Below, piece by piece: positions 11,784-23,036 of a stretch of DNA of 64,000 nucleotides. The DNA comes from Urechis unicinctus (lineage: Eukaryota; Annelida; Polychaeta; Xenopneusta; Urechidae): assembly GCA_034190875.2 (NCBI GenBank), contig CM067354.1:37526441-37590440 (forward strand). Direction: 5' to 3'. The position numbers and the translations under genes were made by a program. The first letter of the stretch is position 1. Every line of letters begins with the position of its first letter. Below the pieces are notes generated by a model. The model had not been told where the DNA came from. It was given only the letters and a program-made list of their open reading frames with translations, and searched no databases.

Positions 11784-13149
11784 TGTTTTCATACCCTTTA
11801 AAATTCGCCTAGTTAGAAACCCTTGAAATATCAAATCGTGAATATTAGCATATTAAGATACAAATTCAGTGTAGCCATATTAGGTAATATGCCACGCTAA
11901 TTAGGGCTTTTTTCTTCGTTGATTTTCATCCGTTTACAGGAAGAATTAGCTGTGGTGAATTTAATACATCACATCACATATGCAGCCCGAGATCAATGTA
12001 ACTGGCTGAGTCGTACAGCTCTCAATAAACAAAACCGGAAGCTGTATCAGGCCTTTTTATATTTATATATTCAAATGAGTTTTACGCTAACCGAGCAATT
12101 TGATTACAGCCCTTAACACAGCGCTGTGTTAGTCATTCCTTCCGAGACAATATACAAGACAGAATAAACATCCAATTATGACATACACTACAAATCAAAG
12201 GTGTCGCACGTATCATAATGTAACAGTCTGACTAACCATATACCAGGAAACATACAATACACACAAACCAATAGTTGTCTTTAAACAACAGTTGTCTTGA
12301 AACCGCTAACCAACATTCGTCCTACCCGCCAGGTAAAAGAAGATCAAACGTCATCAACAATTTATGAACACTCCATACCAACAGTGATCCGATACGCCAC
12401 ACAATTGCAGCTGTCACCCTCTACACCTACTAATCATACTAACAACTATCAAGAATGCATTCTACACAAAACATTTTTACACAACACAACACATTCAGCA
12501 TTCACACTACCTACATGATCAAAAATGTTTCTTATACATCTCCAGTCAAACTCCACAATTCAGCATTCACCTAACACATAACGAATCATAACGTAATCCG
12601 GTATTCATCATGCACACCTCTGGTAAAATCCCCACCTCCCTTATTCAGCACTCGTCCCATATATTCCAACAAGTTATAATCCAGCATTCATCCTATTCAC
12701 CACAAAATATCCACCACAATTCAGCATTAATCCTGCATACCACAAATCATCCTTGACAGACAGGCTTTAGCATAATTCAGCCGTTGAATATTGTTGATAT
12801 CAGTGAGGCAATTAATGTCGCAGTGGTAAATAACATGTGGAAAGTGATGCTTTTTCTATTTAAGTTTCCTGACACACAGACAAATCAGTTGGTGGTTAAC
12901 TATGTGTAGAATATAAAGCCGTGTGTCAAATAAAAACATTGGCTTTATCGTTTTGCAAAAGACATCACATTCTACCGTAAGCTTCTTCGGGGCTGTTCAT
13001 ACCTAAGCTGAATCTAGTTGGGTTTCCAGTTTCGTTGATGTTTTTTTCTTCTCGTTCATGCACCTTCACAAACGCTTGTTTGATTCAAAATAAATAACCG
13101 ACATTAATCAATATATTTGACTCAATTAAACTATAGCTGATAGTACTAG
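11784..13149 (+). repeat. Dispersed repeat D, copy 1 (left end lost to the LTR)
   Basis: This matches 18772-19886 and 26411-27728, with an internal deletion of about 0.77 kb relative to copy 2. It ends at GATAGTACTAG, preceded by a small hairpin ACTAT-AGCTG-ATAGT; copy 2 ends at the same base. An end in CTAG next to a hairpin would suit a Helitron-type element, but the hairpin is short and I see no Rep/helicase, so the class is open. It contains the uninterrupted target site of Polinton-1 at about 12122-12126. No gene is seen. Confidence 0.6.
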
Positions 13150-13502
13150 TATTTTAAGCATGACAACAGAAAAAAATATGTTCCTTGGCGATTAAAATCA
13201 CATTGAATACCTCCAAGAAAAACGAAAACGGTATCAAATGAAAAAGGTATTCTTCATTTATAATATATGAGAGGCACAAAAATGTATTTTGTTGCCAGTG
13301 GTCATTTATATGAGACTACCAAACGGCCCTGTCCAAACGAGGTCGGCGCGCAGTTTGGTCGCCCTACTAAGATCTACCAGAGTACATAAGTTAATTGGAT
13401 TAAACGTGCTAGGTCAAATGTGCTTTAGGAAGATGGATAAGAATTTTCCAAAATTAAACGAAACGATACTTTCTTGCAGTGATTACAATTCCAATGGGAC
13501 TC

Positions 13503-13728
13503 ACCAATCAATGTTTTGAAGACGGTTCATATTCGGAACACGAGAATCAGGCCTATCACTGTCAGATTCGCTTGCGCTGTTTTCGGACAGATATGGTTCG
13601 AATCTGTACGTGGAAATACCAGCTACATCCTTTGGATTTGTATACTCAAACATTTGACGCTCTTCAACCCAAAACTCCATCGCCAAATCGTCCAACTCAA
13701 ATATATCGCTCTCATAAACATTCACCAT
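13503..13728 (-). CDS. Candidate first exon of a P2X7-like C-terminal-domain protein
   Basis: The minus strand opens with ATG at 13728 and reads about 75 codons: an acidic start, then STYRFEPYLSENS, a Ser/Asp-rich stretch, and MNRLQNIDW before a GTGAGT splice donor. The YRFEP... RLxNxDW arrangement is typical of the region just before the cysteine-rich cytoplasmic ballast domain in the many P2X7-like proteins of invertebrates. The following Cys-rich exon was not found to the left, where repeat DNA begins, so the gene may be truncated. Being a chance frame remains possible. Confidence 0.4.
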
Positions 13729-13817
13729 TGTTTATGGTGAAAACTGCGGACCTGTCAGTGACGAGTTCCCCAAGTGACGTCACAGGTTCCTGGGCCGAAA
13801 ATTTAGAACATGGCACA

Positions 13818-13952
13818 TAACGAACATAACAAACACTTAGGTCATTTTACGAACACTAAGGTCATTTTACGAACACTTAGGTCATATAAAAAACGCTGAG
13901 GTCTTATAACGAAAACAAAGATCATATAACGAACGCTAAGGTCATATAGATG
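13818..13952 (+). repeat. Minisatellite, about 21-bp units (ACGAACACTTAGGTCAT)
   Basis: Six or so degenerate tandem copies of a unit containing ACGAACACT-AGGTCAT. A further three copies occur at 14378-14455, on the other side of a 0.4-kb segment with weak resemblance to a Gypsy LTR. Confidence 0.75.
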
Positions 13953-14377
13953 TAGATGCTATAAAATTATATCTAGCTGGTTCCCCTGCCTCCCCCATTC
14001 ATTATCAGCACGATATTCCAGGGAGCTTCATTGTTGAAACACCATAAACCCAATTAGCAACTCTACACCTGGACTAGTTCTATTATATAAATACGATACC
14101 ACACCTGATCCGAACTACGCAAATGGTTTATAGAAATGGCAAATGAAATAATTGAAATCACTCAACATTTGAAAGCAGAGAGAACTACCCCAACGTCCAC
14201 CCCACCCCCACCTCCTACCGCTATTCACCTCGACCCTACAGGAAGTGGGCGTGTCCGGATCACGATACATATTAGTAATATGATATTCGGTGTAGCAGGC
14301 GTGCCACGTAAACAAGAACAACCCACGGATCATTTGAGAGCGGAGAGATTCTGCCTATTTGTTGTAGCCACACACAT

Positions 14378-14455
14378 GTAACGAACACTTAGGTTATGTG
14401 ACGAACGCTTAGGTTATATGACGAACACTAAGGTCATATAGCAAACACCAATATA
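14378..14455 (+). repeat. Second block of the 21-bp minisatellite
   Basis: Three to four copies of the same ACGAACACT-AGGTCAT unit as at 13818-13952, in the same orientation. The two blocks may once have been continuous and been split by an insertion. Confidence 0.65.
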
Positions 14456-14519
14456 ACAATCGATTTAAGAATAAATAGATGCAGACCCATCAATAATAAA
14501 ATCGGTTTAACTAACCATG

Positions 14520-14726
14520 ATTGAACGAATTATGGCAATGTCTTGACCCAAAGGTCCATATGGGGCGTGGATTTATAAGGTCATTGGGCAATGGGAATGG
14601 TACCAGCCAAGATTACTTTTCACCATATGGGAGGAGGGTGACCCGGGCTAGTGTAGACATGTTGTACTGATAATTAAAAGGGGGGAAGGCTTTAAAAGCC
14701 AGTTGAGCTAGATTAATATCATAACA
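14520..14726 (-). repeat. Inverted fragment of the Gypsy LTR
   Basis: Read on the minus strand it begins TGTTATGATATTAATCTAG and follows the LTR at 2695 for about 200 bases, including TGGCTGGTACC and the CCAATGACC motif. The rest of the LTR is absent or unrecognisable. Confidence 0.7.
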
Positions 14727-14843
14727 AATACACCATCCATTCAAATAATAGAATGACATTAAGCTACAAGAATCTAATTAGCTATCATAAATATAGCCAA
14801 ATGTGTACATGGATACGAGTTCTCACCTGATCCGACCTACCCC

Positions 14844-15140
14844 GACATACATACATACATACATACATACATACATACATACATACATACATACATACAT
14901 ACATACATACATACATACATACATACATACATACATACATACATACATACATACATACATACATACATACATACATACATACATACATACATACATACAT
15001 GCATACATGCATGCATGCATACATACATACATACATACATACATACATACATACATACATACATACATACATACATACATACATACATACATACATACAT
15101 ACATACATACATACATACATACATACATACATACATACAT
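14844..15140. repeat. (ACAT)n microsatellite
   Basis: About 74 tandem ACAT units with a short interruption of ACATGC variants near 15000-15020. The apparent open frames on both strands (alternating His-Thr-Tyr-Ile or Met-Tyr-Val-Cys) are products of the repeat and not genes. Confidence 0.97.
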
Positions 15141-15560
15141 TAACATTACTGACAAAATTAGTCTCAGCGCAGGGCGGACATAGCACAGTTCTTGTATTGT
15201 CGTCATGTATTCTGCCATTTGCTAAATATTCTGACGACAGCATATGTGTTTTCCGTCTTCACTGGATATGCGGAGGAAAGACTAGACCACGCCCTCTTCT
15301 GCGCACAATACCACTGTCTATAATCGTCACTCAGCACTGGCGCGGCTTCTAGATATTATACATACAGTCACACTGAATAACATTTCTCGAAAAGCTAAAA
15401 CGACGGAGAGGATCTATTCGCCAACGGAGAGAGACACGTTTTCAAGCTGGAGCTATACTCGAATTTATTCAACGAGATATTAAATAGAAAAGAGGTAAGA
15501 TTTTCAATCAAACAAACTATTGTTATTGATGTCTCTTTGATAAATGTGCGACGCCAATTG

Positions 15561-16631
15561 ATGACGTGGTGGTCATTGTGTGCACAGATGACGACAGAGG
15601 AAACCGTGACATGGCTTACTTCAACCAATGAGAGTCAGCCCTTTAACAATGGAAACACACAGCAAAGTCAGCCTATTAACAATGGAAACTTACAGCAGGC
15701 AGTTCTCAATGACACCTTTCAAATCTCCACCGGAATCTTGTACGTAACTATGGCCCTGGTAATAATTGTTGGCAATGTTTTAATATTAGCAAGTATAGCG
15801 GTATTTCCTCGCTTGAGATGCATTGGAACCAATGCATTTATATTTTCACTGAGCTTGTCAGACCTTCTTGCTGTACCTCCAAGTCTGATCATCCCTTTTA
15901 GGACCAGAACCATGCTCGGAAATATCCACACTGATGTATATTTCGTCTTTGCCATTTGGCCTGCCTATGTTGCATCTTTGACAGCTGCTCTTACGATAGT
16001 GTGGATTGCCCTTGATCGACTCATTGCTGTGGCCAAGCCTTTGACTTATAAATCGACATCAACTGTCAAGATTGCAGTCGTCATTGTAGCTGTAACATGG
16101 TGCTATGTGTCGACCATTACCGGGGTAGCCATTCTGCACTTTGCCCGTAATGCCTTTGCCACAGAAGTAATGTTCTTAAATGCTATTCCACCTGCGTTGA
16201 AAACTCTTCAAATTCTTAATAATATCCTTCCTATTCCTTTAGTAATCCTGATTTACATCGTCATATTTTGGAAAATACAAAAACAGAAAGGTCAGATCGC
16301 CCCTTTGACTCCCTCTTATGGCACGCATGCGCAAAAGAAGGCTCAGAAGCTGTACACCCTGCGAATAACGAAAATGATGGCCCTGATAGTAGCTTCTGTC
16401 TTAGTGTCTCGAGTGCCAGTATATATATACAACCGCCACTTTCCTAAGACTGACCGATATTACAGGCAGATCTATGTGGTGCTTCATTTATTCATGATAT
16501 CTAGTTCTCTTGTGAATCCCTTCTTATATGGGTGGCAGAATAATGATTTTAGGATCGCCGTCTGGGTTCTCCTCCGTCGCTACAAGAGGAACTATAACAA
16601 CAATATGCTGTGGGTAAAAAGGAACTTTTAA
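15561..16631 (+). CDS. Class A (rhodopsin-like) G protein-coupled receptor, intronless
   Basis: A single open frame of 356 codons from the ATG at 15561; an alternative ATG at 15588 gives 347. The N-terminal tail is short and Asn/Gln-rich, with likely N-glycosylation sites (NES, NDT). Seven hydrophobic segments follow with class A landmarks: GNVLI in TM1, SLSDLLA in TM2, the DRL variant of DRY after TM3 (WIALDRLIAVAKPL), a proline in TM6 and NPFLYGW in TM7. The usual CWxP of TM6 is not seen. Intracellular loop 3 is short to medium and the C-terminal tail is very short and basic. The ligand cannot be named; amine and melatonin-like orphan receptors share this form. It is the one clearly intact host gene in the left half. 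Confidence 0.85.
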   Translation: MTWWSLCAQMTTEETVTWLTSTNESQPFNNGNTQQSQPINNGNLQQAVLNDTFQISTGILYVTMALVIIVGNVLILASIAVFPRLRCIGTNAFIFSLSLSDLLAVPPSLIIPFRTRTMLGNIHTDVYFVFAIWPAYVASLTAALTIVWIALDRLIAVAKPLTYKSTSTVKIAVVIVAVTWCYVSTITGVAILHFARNAFATEVMFLNAIPPALKTLQILNNILPIPLVILIYIVIFWKIQKQKGQIAPLTPSYGTHAQKKAQKLYTLRITKMMALIVASVLVSRVPVYIYNRHFPKTDRYYRQIYVVLHLFMISSSLVNPFLYGWQNNDFRIAVWVLLRRYKRNYNNNMLWVKRNF

Positions 16632-16689
16632 TAAATGAAACCTGATCATGGAAGACGTTCCCACGTAATGATGGACTAGAGCTTGGGTG

Positions 16690-16880
16690 GGGGCGCTATT
16701 TCATAATGCTTAGCAGGGGTTTTATTAGGCATGGAGGGGTTGCATTAGGCGTGAAGGGGTTTCATTAGGCATGGAAGGGGTTCGTTGCAAGTGGCAGGAG
16801 CTGCATTAGACGTAGCGTAGGCGTAGACGGGGTTACATTAGGCATGGCAGGGGTTGCACTAGGCCTTTTTGGGGGTTTCA
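16690..16880 (+). repeat. Degenerate minisatellite (GGGGTT-CATTAGGCATGG)
   Basis: About seven imperfect copies of a 25-30 bp unit, G-rich on the plus strand, just downstream of the GPCR gene. Confidence 0.7.
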
Positions 16881-16934
16881 TTGGGCTTGACTGGGGTTTG
16901 TGGAAGAGTAAGGGAATGGTATGAGAGGGTAATG

Positions 16935-17018
16935 AACCTGGTGAGATGTTGTACAAATGAACATTGTGAGATGTTGTACAAGTGAACATTGTAAGATGTT
17001 GTACAAGTGAACATTGTG
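16935..17018 (+). repeat. Minisatellite, 26-bp unit, three copies
   Basis: Three near-identical copies of GAGATGTTGTACAAGTGAACATTGT. There is no coding meaning. Confidence 0.85.
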
Positions 17019-18377
17019 TATACATGAGCAGGGTAGTTCTTGATTCAGATATCGTGCATTGTGAGACTTATATATTGTTGTACATATCAACTAGCTAATA
17101 TTTTGTACTATAACCCGTAAAATAACAGTGGTACATATTCGTCTGTATTGGCTGTTGTGGTAGAAACAACTCAAAGACGGATGTTGCTGTTTTATACAAC
17201 AAATTACAACAGTGAAGCTCTATATCATGTGTTTAGTGACCATCATTTTGTTGGAAAATGTTTGCTTGTGTCCGAGCCGCCATGTTAATGTATTCGTGTG
17301 TCATTCTATAAAGCATATGGAATCGTACTCCCTTACTCATTGAAGGCCACGATGATATCTTAATAGTTGAATATGGCTTGATTATCTTTATTATTGACAT
17401 AAACTGGCTGTTGTTCTACATGCTCCTTCGGTTGTTGTCTGTGGCATTCATTAGTAAAATATGGATATGAACGAGAATAAATGATCTAAAATTGGATTTG
17501 TTTTCATATAATGTAGTGCTGACAAATTTGAGACGAGTAAAAGGTCAAACACAGAGCTCACAATAATGACCTGAAAAGGGTTTTATTATCTACTCTGCCA
17601 TCAGCCAGTAAGCCTGTATTTGTTTCACTGGCCACTCGATAATCATAAAAAAACAGTCTGTAACTTAGCCGCGGCACGTTGTAACCTACATCAAAAATCT
17701 ATTTCAAAATAGCATAAAAGCGCTAATCAAAAGGCAAGTTATGGAACGTCGTTATGGTTTACCATTAACTTGCAGACATCCAGCCTCTGTAAACTCAGAA
17801 GAGACTGTCAGGATATCCTTCAAACAAGCAGGCGATAAAAAATGTCTGTTATACGCAGATGTAAGTTTCAGTGCTCTCATCGAATGGACTTGTCTAAATA
17901 GGGAAACCGATAACCATGCTAATCACCCAATGAATAATTAACATAAACTATAGTCGAACCAAATATGTATGATGATAAAACTGTTGATTACCTTGACAAC
18001 CAACCCCTTGTTCCAATAACATTGTTATGGTCCAATCAAATCCGGGGGGGGGGGGGGGGGAAGGGTTTGAGGAAGTCTCGTTAATTCCATTTTGAGTCGG
18101 CAGATTATATATTACCAATTGGTATAATCGTTGTCCGACAGGGGTAGCCACTTTAGTGTGTCCCTCGCTGTTAACATTCAGAGACCACGTGATGCTGCTT
18201 AAGCCGCACGAAGGCTGAATACCGCAGACTAAACCTCAATGTACAAGTATCTCTCATATCACCAATACAGACGATACATTCATAAACTCATATATTCAAA
18301 CTCGGAGATGAACCGTCTTTGCATATTGGCACAAGATCATCGTTCATTTCAAGTATTAATCGAGCAATAATCATTTT
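17019..18377. other. Intergenic DNA without recognisable genes
   Basis: AT-rich sequence with no supported gene. It contains a run of about 18 G at 18045-18061, a likely assembly-sensitive homopolymer. Confidence 0.6.
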
Positions 18378-18735
18378 CACAGAGCGTCTGCATTAATCGA
18401 GCACGCCACAAATCTACAATAACCATTCTCACAGAGCTGCAGTATTCCTCCAGCTCACCGCAAATCTAAAATAACTGCACTCACAGAGCGACAGTATGTA
18501 TCAAACTCACAACAAATCTATAATAACCAATCTCACAGAGCGACAGTATTCACCCAGCTCATCACAAATCTTAAATAACTGCACTCACAGAGCGACAGTA
18601 TCTATCAAGCTCACCACAAATCTACCATAACCAATCTCACAGAGCGACAGTATTCATCCAGCTCACCACAAATCTACAGTAATCAATCCCCAGCTCGCCA
18701 CATATCTGCAGGAACTATTCTCACAGAGCGTCTTT
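18378..18735 (+). repeat. Minisatellite, about 52-bp unit
   Basis: Six to seven copies of a unit containing CACAGAGCGACAGTATTCAT, then CAGCTCACCACAAATCTAC. It lies immediately left of repeat D copy 2 and may be its internal satellite; copy 1 has lost this part to the Gypsy insertion. Confidence 0.8.
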
Positions 18736-18769
18736 AAGTGTCCACATGTTACCTTTTCCAAGATTATTG

Positions 18770-19886
18770 CTTCATGTTTTCATACCCTTTGAAATTCGTC
18801 TAGGTTGAAACCCTTGAAATATCAAATCGTGAGTATTAGCATATTAAGATACAAATTCAGTGTAGCCGTATTAGGTAATATGCCACGCTAAGTAGTTTGG
18901 GTTTTTTTCGTTGATTTTCATCCGTTTACAGGAACAAGGATCTGTTGTGGATTTAATACATCACATCCCATATGCAACCCGAGAATAATGCAACTGGCTG
19001 ACTAGTACAGCTCTCTATAAACAAACACCGGGAATCTGTATCCGGCCTTTATATATTCAATTGAGCATTCGTTTCTATATGGTATTTCGTTTCATACAGC
19101 ATGTTGACCGCATTTGACATTCATAGTTATCGTGCGTAACTTCATTTCTTTATGGATTAATGAGAACCACTAAGAGCCTTGATTTATATAGTCTTCTTTG
19201 GTACGGCTGCTGATCTTTCGCGGCATTCGATGGTCGTCATGCAGGACTCATTGGCTTCCTGGAATAGCGAAAAGAGCATAGACTTCAGTCAGTCGCCATT
19301 CTATAGAACTCACGATTGTCTCTAGCAAGGAGTTTAAATCATTAGACGATGCATCACCTTTGCACATACGCTAACCGAGCAAGTTGATGAAACATTAACG
19401 TCATGCTCCAGACAGATGTGAGAACCGCATTTACTACCAGCCATTATTATTTCGCGGTGTTTATTTGACAATGAGCATAATATGCATTAAATATTCTGTC
19501 TGAAATCGTTCATATTTCATGTTTAGCGTGACCATGTGCCAATGGTAAAATTGTCTTTACATGACCGGGTGGCGATTGGTTATTTGCTATTTCTTATCAG
19601 CTGCCGTGAGGTTAAGAACCTAGATAAAATAATTTGAAGAAATTAATTGTTATCTTTATTTAACAGCAGATTTGGCGCTGATGTGTTACTACTTCACAGG
19701 TTAACGAACCGCTATATAAGAGCGTCCAGCCAGGACGTCCACCGATAGGGGCCTGCCTCCCACTTTGTATACTTGCAGCAGCAGTTTAACTATCGGGCGC
19801 TCCACATCCGGCACCCGGGATCCGGCACCAATCCAAAACGCACAGCCTACCGTCGACAATTGATTACAGCCCTAAATACAGCGCTG
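18770..19886 (+). repeat. Dispersed repeat D, copy 2, left part
   Basis: This matches 11784-12126 in two blocks, with about 0.77 kb of extra sequence (about 19066-19840) absent from copy 1. The match ends exactly at the left end of Polinton-1 and resumes at 26411. Confidence 0.65.
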
Positions 19887-20100
19887 AGTAGTATAGGTAA
19901 TGGTGATTCCGGCGCAGGGCACGTTTTTGAGATCAGACCAACACCCGAAACCAAATCGCCCACACCCCGTATATCCAACCATCCAGCAACCATATTTCCA
20001 ACAGGCTGAGTTTCGGGCAGCAATGAGTCGCCGGGGGCAGGGGGCCACGAGTCGCAGGGGGCAGGGGCAGGGAGCCACCAGTCGCAAGGGAAGGGGCGCA
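19887..20100 (+). repeat. Left terminal inverted repeat of Polinton-1
   Basis: The partner is 26200-26410. The outer part is AGTAGTATAGGTAATGGTG. The inner part contains a GC-rich direct repeat (AGTCGC-GGGGGCAGGGG) readable as Arg-Gly-Gln repeats; whether that is translated is unknown. Confidence 0.85.
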
Positions 20101-20203
20101 GGGAACCGCTAGCTAAGAGACCTAGCAGGCCACGAGGCGCAGGTGGGGATTTCGTCGTGATTTGATTTTTTTATTTTTTACACCCCTTTTACCAGTATAG
20201 GTA

Positions 20204-21245
20204 ATGACGTCCCACAATACACGCGCCCAAAAAGCCCAAGCCGACTATACTGAGATCCACGGCCAAGCCCCACCACCCTACCCACGCACACTTCAAGAAA
20301 GGCGTGCGACTGAAAATGCAGTTCTAGCCGAGGAGCTGAATATCTTAGGCAGCCTCAAGACCCAGTTCACAATCCAGGTAAGCCTCTACAAGACCGATAA
20401 AGATGATGCCACGGAGTATGTCGAGCCAGTCCTACGAAATAAGCAGCAGGTGATTCTAGACCCAGAAGACATTGACCCCGCGGTAGACCAAGCCGCCCCC
20501 CAAATTCAGGATATGCTGGAGAAGTGGACCACAGCCACATAACCGGCAAGTACAGAGGGTCAGCCCACAACGCCTGCAACCTAAAGCTTAGGCTGAACCC
20601 CAAGACAACCCCCATCCCCATAGTCTTCCACAACCTCCAGGGTTATGACTCCCATCTCCTGATGCAGGGCATAAGTAAGGTGGAGGGAGACATCAACTGC
20701 ATCCCCAACAACATGGAGACGTACATACCCCTATCCTTTGGCCATCCACTTCATTGATAGTGCACAGTTCCTCCTGGCCTCCCTCGACAAGCTGGTCTCC
20801 ACCAACAACCCAGACGCCTTCTCTGTGACAGCACAGCACGAACCAGACCAGGGCTACTCCTACGCAAGGGGGTCTTCCCCTACGAGTTCATGGACAGCTG
20901 GGATAAGTTTGAATCTCCCCTCCCGCCCATCCAAGACTTCTACAGCAAGCTCTCGGAGCAGGGCATATCAGCCATAGACTACACCCACGCGCAAAAGGTC
21001 TGGAGCACGTTCGGTTACAAGAACATGGGCGACTACCACGACCTCTACCTCTGGACAGACGTCCTCCTCCTGGCCGATGTATTTAAAACCTTCCAGAAGA
21101 CCAGCCTAAAGCAGTACGGCCTGGACCCAGCACACTAGTATACCATCCCAGGCCTCTCGTGGGACGCTCTACTCAAGTGTACACACCATGGCCTACAGGC
21201 ATACCCAGGCCTACCCCCCGGCCTAGACCGCAGGCAGACGGGGTG
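20204..21245 (+). pseudogene. polB: Protein-primed DNA polymerase B remnant (Polinton-1)
   Basis: The first frame (20204-20542) resembles the N-terminal leader of Polinton polymerases, ending EPVLRNKQQ...LLEKW-like. The next pieces (20524-20757, 20738-20977, 20890-21138) sit in shifting frames. They carry the exonuclease/linker signatures TGKYRGSAHNACNLK and FHNLQGYDSHLLM, then YLWTDVLLLADVF and YGLDPAH. A TAG follows (21136-21138), after which the similarity runs only about 100 bases further. The middle exonuclease part and the whole catalytic palm, including the DTDS motif, are gone. The reading ends at the junction with the opposing gene at 21223, so the loss is an internal deletion of the element. 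Confidence 0.8.
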
Positions 21246-21858
21246 TGTTGTATTCAACCGTGGGTGTATCCACACCTTCCACTCCCGACCGGCCACTGAT
21301 TCCTGATGGTGACCTTCCTGCATCACTGCTGGACACCTCTCCCCCACCCTCTGCCCCCTCTGCAATCAGAAGGTCATCCACCTTCTCACATATGCCGGCT
21401 ATAGTGAGACTGGGGGTGGCCTTACTGAGCCGAGAGGGTACAGAGCATAAAGGAGTGGTCTTTCTAGCCTGAGGGGGTGTGGGGGTGGCACCACCACCAT
21501 CTGTGACTGGGGCAGGCAGCGGACGTGGGGGCTTGGTCTTCCTAGCTCGAGAAGGTTTATCTAGCACGCCTTCCTCAGTCTCAACGTGAGTTGCCACCCG
21601 GGCCTTCCTGCGACCCGGTTCATCGCCCTCAAGCCTCCTCTCCTCACGATGGTGCTTGTGGTTAACCCCTTCGTACCCACAGTCCATACATAATCCTAGG
21701 TTATTTTTTATGCCCTTCTGGCACTTTGCACAAAGCCGATTTACGATCCCCTGCTTAATCTTAAACCTGTGCATTGCACGAAAGTCAAACTTACAGGGCC
21801 TACCACAAGGGTCTCTCTTCCTGAGTAGAATCCAGGGACACTTTTCAGTTGCTTCCAT
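21223..21858 (-). CDS. Zinc-binding-like protein with long Pro/Ser-rich tail (Polinton-1)
   Basis: This is an open frame of 211 codons starting at ATG 21858. The N-terminal 70 residues contain paired cysteines (CGRPC, CAKC, CMDC) followed by NHKHH, which suggests a zinc ribbon. The remainder is low complexity, basic then Pro/Thr/Ser-rich, and may be truncated by the deletion junction with PolB near 21240. I do not recognise the family. Within the element it lies between the polymerase remnant and the integrase. Confidence 0.5.
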   Translation of the reverse strand: MEATEKCPWILLRKRDPCGRPCKFDFRAMHRFKIKQGIVNRLCAKCQKGIKNNLGLCMDCGYEGVNHKHHREERRLEGDEPGRRKARVATHVETEEGVLDKPSRARKTKPPRPLPAPVTDGGGATPTPPQARKTTPLCSVPSRLSKATPSLTIAGICEKVDDLLIAEGAEGGGEVSSSDAGRSPSGISGRSGVEGVDTPTVEYNTPRLPAV

Positions 21859-22244
21859 TACTGCCGATCTTTCTTTTGTCTAATTGGTAATACCATCTGG
21901 TGGCAGCTGGGTATCGGACGGCACCACAAGCAGCTCCTCCTTTACAAAACCACGGAGCGGTCCATCCAACAAATAGTATAGTACAGGCGGATCAGGTTTA
22001 GTGACCGAGCGTCCAATCCGGTAAACATTGAGTGACCACACAGGGTCAGTGGCCTGCCGCCGGTGGTCTTGCTCGACCTCACCAGGCTGGTAGAGGTAGT
22101 GAATGCCAACATCAGAGGGAAGCTTTTGTGCAACTCGTTTTGCCTCTATAGCATCTTTAGGCTTTTTCCAGTCAAGCGGGTTACCTCATTATTTATCACA
22201 GAGACTATAGCCTGCAGTCGAGAAACCCACTCAGTCGATCGTTT

Positions 22245-22991
22245 TCAAGTATCCTTTAACTGTACGGCATACTGGTGTCCAAAGAGCCGCTCAGCAAGGG
22301 TGCGGTTAAAGCGTTCCACTATAGCCGGGCCACGATGGATATTCACACGGCCGTGCCTGACTGATACTCCATGTTTTGCTAGCAGCTGATTCACTGCTCC
22401 CATAAACTCCCGTCCTGGGTCTACTTGAAGTAGTTTAGGGCACCCCAGTGGTCCTCGCTTGTATATCCTCTCGAGTGCACCTGCGACCTCTTTAGCCTCT
22501 TTTGTAGCCAACGCCTTGGCCGTCACATCCCCCACCGTTAGGGCATACTTGTAAGTCTGGCACTTCACAACGTCATGAGGAAGAAATAAGAGATTGGCTT
22601 GGTGAACCTCATTAGGCCCAGACACATCAAACTTCGGTCTGGGAATGTGTTTGGGCACTGGCAGGTAGATTTGCCATATAGCTTGCTTTGTTAGCCACCC
22701 CCTGACAACTTCCTAAGAAACCCTCGCTTCTGTTGCAAGCTTCTTGATAGCTGTAATGCCTTTCCAGTAGCCCTTAGGACTATAGTAGATCTTTTGCATG
22801 CGATGAACCATACAAAGTAAACGCCCGAGTTTCCAAATGACCTTCTTAGCAAGCCTGTATGCAACCAGCCCAGTTGCAGCCATACCCAGTATAATGAACG
22901 CCACCTCACGCCCTTTTTGACCATCTGAGGGCTGAGGCTCAGAGTCCAGCTTGTCGATGGATTTATCCGTCAAGATGTAGTACTCATGCAT
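22245..22991 (-). pseudogene. int: Polinton-1 DDE integrase with in-frame stop and D-to-N change
   Basis: Minus-strand reading begins at ATG 22991 with a hydrophobic segment (AFIILGMAATGLVAY) and the integrase leader YYSPKGYWKG. A single TAG lies in frame near 22710, after which the same frame continues through KHIPRPKFDV into the rve core. The second catalytic Asp (LLQVDPGREF) and the Glu (AIVERFNRTL) are present. The first Asp position reads Asn (HQANLLFLP). The family is retroviral-type integrase, which in Polintons inserts the element. The nonsense codon and the lost catalytic Asp both argue against activity. No C-terminal chromodomain is visible. The region from about 21860 to 22244 may hold a decayed C-terminus. 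Confidence 0.8.
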
Positions 22992-23036
22992 AGCCTCGTT
23001 TACATCACTGGCAGCGGAGTTGCTAATTGATGAAGT

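Noticed and set aside
13149-13150. Calling repeat D a Helitron from its CTAG end
   Set aside because: Copy 1 is followed by T but copy 2 is followed by C, the hairpin is only five base pairs, and no Rep/helicase or 5' TC end was located.
14785-15352. Long overlapping open frames on both strands across the ACAT array
   Set aside because: They are made of the four-residue repeat that any (ACAT)n tract encodes; there is no unique domain.
20367-20633. Minus-strand frame within the Polinton-1 PolB remnant
   Set aside because: It overlaps clear PolB motifs on the plus strand and has no independent support.
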